Assembly (NCBI GenBank): GCA_015709695.1
Contig: CP054183.1
Location: 2,158,992 to 2,222,991, forward strand
From: Gammaproteobacteria bacterium
GTDB taxonomy: Bacteria; Pseudomonadota; Gammaproteobacteria; Steroidobacterales; GCA-2729495
Direction of reading: 5' to 3'
Length of the DNA: 64,000 nt
Both the position numbers and the translations under genes were made by a program. Positions 61,821 through 64,000 of the stretch are shown here, one piece after another. A model generated the notes under the pieces. That model was not told the origin of the DNA. It worked only from the letters and a program-made list of their open reading frames with translations, and ran no database searches. How positions within the stretch are numbered: position 1 is the stretch's first letter; each line of letters opens with the position of its first letter.

Positions 61821-61894
61821 CCACCGCCACGGCCATCCGCAGCGGGCCCGGTACCGGGCCGGTCTCCGGGCCGGGGCACCGGCAGCCAAGATCC

Positions 61895-61924
61895 GGGACA
61901 TTCCGCCCCGGAAACAGGTAGAAT
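61895..61924 (+). promoter_or_regulatory. fusA: Candidate promoter upstream of EF-G
   Basis: A GGGACA hexamer (61895-61900, four of six consensus bases) is 18 bp from TAGAAT (61919-61924, five of six). The start codon follows after 122 bases, so a long leader would result. Only sequence similarity supports it. Confidence 0.35.
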
Positions 61925-62046
61925 TCGCGCCCTTCCGGCGCGCCGCACCCCGTCAGTCGGCCCGACCCGCCCCCCAGCCGGGCCGGGCAGGGCCGGCTGT
62001 CGCAGTGCAAAGGCGCCGATCACGTCCGGCCTGATGGAAGCCTGCC

Positions 62047-64000
62047 ATGCCCCGTACAACACCGCTGTCCGACATCCGCAACATCGGCATCATCGCCCAC
62101 GTCGATGCCGGCAAGACCACGACCACCGAGCGCATCCTGTACTACACGGGACGCAAGCACACCATGGTCGACGTGCACGACACCAAGGACCTGAAGTCCT
62201 CGACCACCACCGATTACCTCGAGCAGGAGCAGAAGCGCGGCATCACCATCCAGTCCGCCGCCGTATCGGCGTTCTGGAAGGGCAAGAAGCTCAACGTCAT
62301 CGACACCCCCGGGCACGTCGATTTCACCATCGAGGTGAACCGCTCGCTGCGGGTGCTCGACGGCGCCATCGTCGTCTTCGACGGCGTGGCCGGCGTGGAA
62401 CCGCAATCGGAGACCAACTGGCGCCTGGCCGACAACTACAACGTGCCGCGCATCTGCTACGTCAACAAGATGGACCGCAGCGGGGCGGGCTTCCTGCGTT
62501 GCGTCGACATGATCAGGAAGCGCCTGGGCGCGCGCCCGCTGCCGATCTACCTGCCGATCGGCTCCGAGGACAACTTCAAGGGCATGATCGACCTGGTGCA
62601 GAACAAGGCACTGGTCTGGACCTCCGAGGACCGCGACGCCAAGTGGGACGTCCTCGACGTCACTCCGGACCTCGCCGACAAGCTCGGCATTACCGTGCCC
62701 AGCGACCGCGCCATCATCGCCGACGCCGGCAAGTACCGCACCCAGCTCGTGGACACCTGCCTGGAGATGGATGACGCGGCGATGGAGGCCTATCTCGAAG
62801 GTGAGGACCCCTCGATCGACACCATCAAGAAGTGCCTGCGCAAGGGCACCATCACCGGCGCCTTCAATCCGGTGCTCTGCGGCTCCTCGTACAAGAACCG
62901 CGGCGTGCAGCAGGTGCTCGATGCCGTGGTCGACTACCTGCCGGCGCCGACCGATGTCGCTGCCATCAAGACCGTGGATGCCGACGGCAACGCCACCGGC
63001 GAGTGCCAGAACTCCGATGACGCGCCGTTCGCCGCGCTGGCATTCAAGGTCATCAACGATGCCTATGGCGCGCTGACCTTCTGCCGCGTGTACTCGGGGG
63101 TGCTGACCAAAGGCATGTCCGTCACCAATACCACCCGCGGCAAGCGCGAGAAGATCGGCCGCATGGTCGAGATGTTCGCCAAGGAGGCCAATCCCATCGA
63201 GGAGGCCCGCGCCGGGGACATCATCGCCCTGGTCTCGCTGGCCGAGACCGACACCGGCGACACGCTGTGCGATGCCGCCCACCCGGTGGTGCTCGAGCGC
63301 ATGCGCTTCCCGGATCCCGTCATCAGTGTCTCGGTCAAGCCCAAGGTCAAGGGCGACCAGGAGAAGTTCGGCAACGCGCTCGGCAAGATGGTGCGTGCCG
63401 ACCCGTCACTGCGCCTGGAAACCGACCGCGAGACCGGCCAGACGATCCTGCGCGGCATGGGCGAACTGCACCTCGACGTGACGCTGGACCGCATGCGCAC
63501 CGAGTACGGGGTCGAGGGCGAGATGGGCAAGCCGCAGGTCGCCTACCGCGAGACCATCACCAAGCCGATCGCCGAGCAGTACGTCCACAAGAAGCAGACC
63601 GGCGGCTCCGGCCAGTTCGCCGAGGTCTGGATCACCTTCGAGCCGTTGCCGCGCGGCAGCGGCTTCGAGTTCGTCGACGAAACCGTCGGCGGCTCCGTGC
63701 CCAAGGAATACGTGCCCTCGGTCGAGAAGGGCCTGCGGATGCAGATGGAGGACGGCGTGCTGGCGCACTTCCCCACCGTGGACTTCCGCGCCCGCCTCAC
63801 CGACGGCAGCTACCATGACGTGGACTCCAACGCGCTCACCTTCGAGATCGCCGCCAAGGCCTGCTTCCGCGAGGCGGTGCGCAAGGCCAGCCCGATCCTG
63901 CTCGAGCCGGTGATGAAGGTGGAGACCGTGAGCCCGGGTGACTACCTCGGCGACGTCATCGGCGACATGAACCGCCGCCGCGGCGCCATCCAGGAACAGG
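62047..64000 (+). CDS. fusA: Translation elongation factor G paralogue, 3' end beyond window
   Basis: The first 651 codons of a translational GTPase of EF-G size. All GTPase motifs are seen: [11 protein letters not shown] (G1), RGITI (G2), DTPGH (G3) and NKMD (G4). Domain II, a domain IV region with [11 protein letters not shown] and [11 protein letters not shown], and the start of domain V follow. The switch region reads [18 protein letters not shown], unlike the KIGEVHDGAATMDWM of the main EF-G, and no rpsL, rpsG or tuf gene adjoins it. It therefore looks like a second EF-G. The 3' end is missing. Confidence 0.9.
   Translation, partial: MPRTTPLSDIRNIGIIAHVDAGKTTTTERILYYTGRKHTMVDVHDTKDLKSSTTTDYLEQEQKRGITIQSAAVSAFWKGKKLNVIDTPGHVDFTIEVNRSLRVLDGAIVVFDGVAGVEPQSETNWRLADNYNVPRICYVNKMDRSGAGFLRCVDMIRKRLGARPLPIYLPIGSEDNFKGMIDLVQNKALVWTSEDRDAKWDVLDVTPDLADKLGITVPSDRAIIADAGKYRTQLVDTCLEMDDAAMEAYLEGEDPSIDTIKKCLRKGTITGAFNPVLCGSSYKNRGVQQVLDAVVDYLPAPTDVAAIKTVDADGNATGECQNSDDAPFAALAFKVINDAYGALTFCRVYSGVLTKGMSVTNTTRGKREKIGRMVEMFAKEANPIEEARAGDIIALVSLAETDTGDTLCDAAHPVVLERMRFPDPVISVSVKPKVKGDQEKFGNALGKMVRADPSLRLETDRETGQTILRGMGELHLDVTLDRMRTEYGVEGEMGKPQVAYRETITKPIAEQYVHKKQTGGSGQFAEVWITFEPLPRGSGFEFVDETVGGSVPKEYVPSVEKGLRMQMEDGVLAHFPTVDFRARLTDGSYHDVDSNALTFEIAAKACFREAVRKASPILLEPVMKVETVSPGDYLGDVIGDMNRRRGAIQEQ

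Noticed and set aside
59739..61901. A 720-codon minus-strand frame opposite the hemerythrin and rlmI genes
   Set aside because: Shadow frame with no motifs, opposite well-supported genes.

Overview
The window is GC-rich chromosomal DNA with dense, mostly overlapping operons. Gene content and order point to a gammaproteobacterium: rlpA-like/dacA/dat/ybeD/lipB, murU divergent from lptD-surA-pdxA-rsmA-apaG-apaH, aceB-aceA-aceK, and thyA-lgt. The finer placement (a high-GC lineage such as Xanthomonadales, Nevskiales or Steroidobacter relatives) is inference. Both ends are cut: a SPOR-domain gene lacks its 5' end and an EF-G gene lacks its 3' end. No rRNA, tRNA or CRISPR was seen.

Region 1 (1-21.9 kb) is core genome: peptidoglycan trimming and lipoylation genes, outer-membrane LPS export and chaperones, an RND efflux pair, thymidylate synthase, lipoprotein diacylglyceryl transferase, a guanidinium/SMR exporter, and an overlapping transaldolase/phosphoglucose isomerase pair. 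Two striking palindromic elements sit at convergent gene ends (3242-3404 and 16020-16083).

Region 2 (about 22.98-27.34 kb) is the main discovery: a chromosomal integron. A complete integron integrase (IntI) reads rightward. Divergent from it lie an attI-type junction and six gene cassettes on the minus strand, separated by five attC sites. For each of the five intact cassettes, the first bases are exactly complementary to the inverse core of its own attC. Cargo is two BrnT-type toxin modules, one ParE/RelE module, one SUKH-type protein, one unidentified cassette, and a final ParE module that has been cut. At the distal edge the toxin gene is joined to a scar of a DUF1214 gene just before a TMEM175-like channel gene. 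That gene's frame is now continuous with the toxin start.

Region 3 (27.4-46.7 kb) holds a YyaL/DUF255 thioredoxin-fold protein, a methyltransferase, an SDR enzyme, a shortened tannase-family esterase, outer-membrane proteins (one an OmpW-like barrel joined to an OmpA peptidoglycan-binding domain), an M48 lipoprotein protease, a NYN-domain protein, a UbiD-family decarboxylase with a c-type cytochrome, an MFS exporter, and the glyoxylate-shunt operon aceB-aceA-aceK with a WYL regulator.

Region 4 (46.7-64 kb) begins with an unusual three-gene operon: two lipoproteins with CbiX-like chelatase folds flanking an RdhC/NosR-like membrane flavoprotein. It continues with a short MetE-like methyltransferase, a SCO copper protein, an FNR-type oxygen sensor, cytochrome c' and a diheme cytochrome, a degenerate HD-GYP protein, a RIC-type hemerythrin, RlmI and a stand-alone EF-G paralogue. 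The FNR protein, cytochromes, hemerythrin and RdhC-like flavoprotein together suggest a facultative, low-oxygen or nitrogen-oxide-tolerant respiratory lifestyle (inference).
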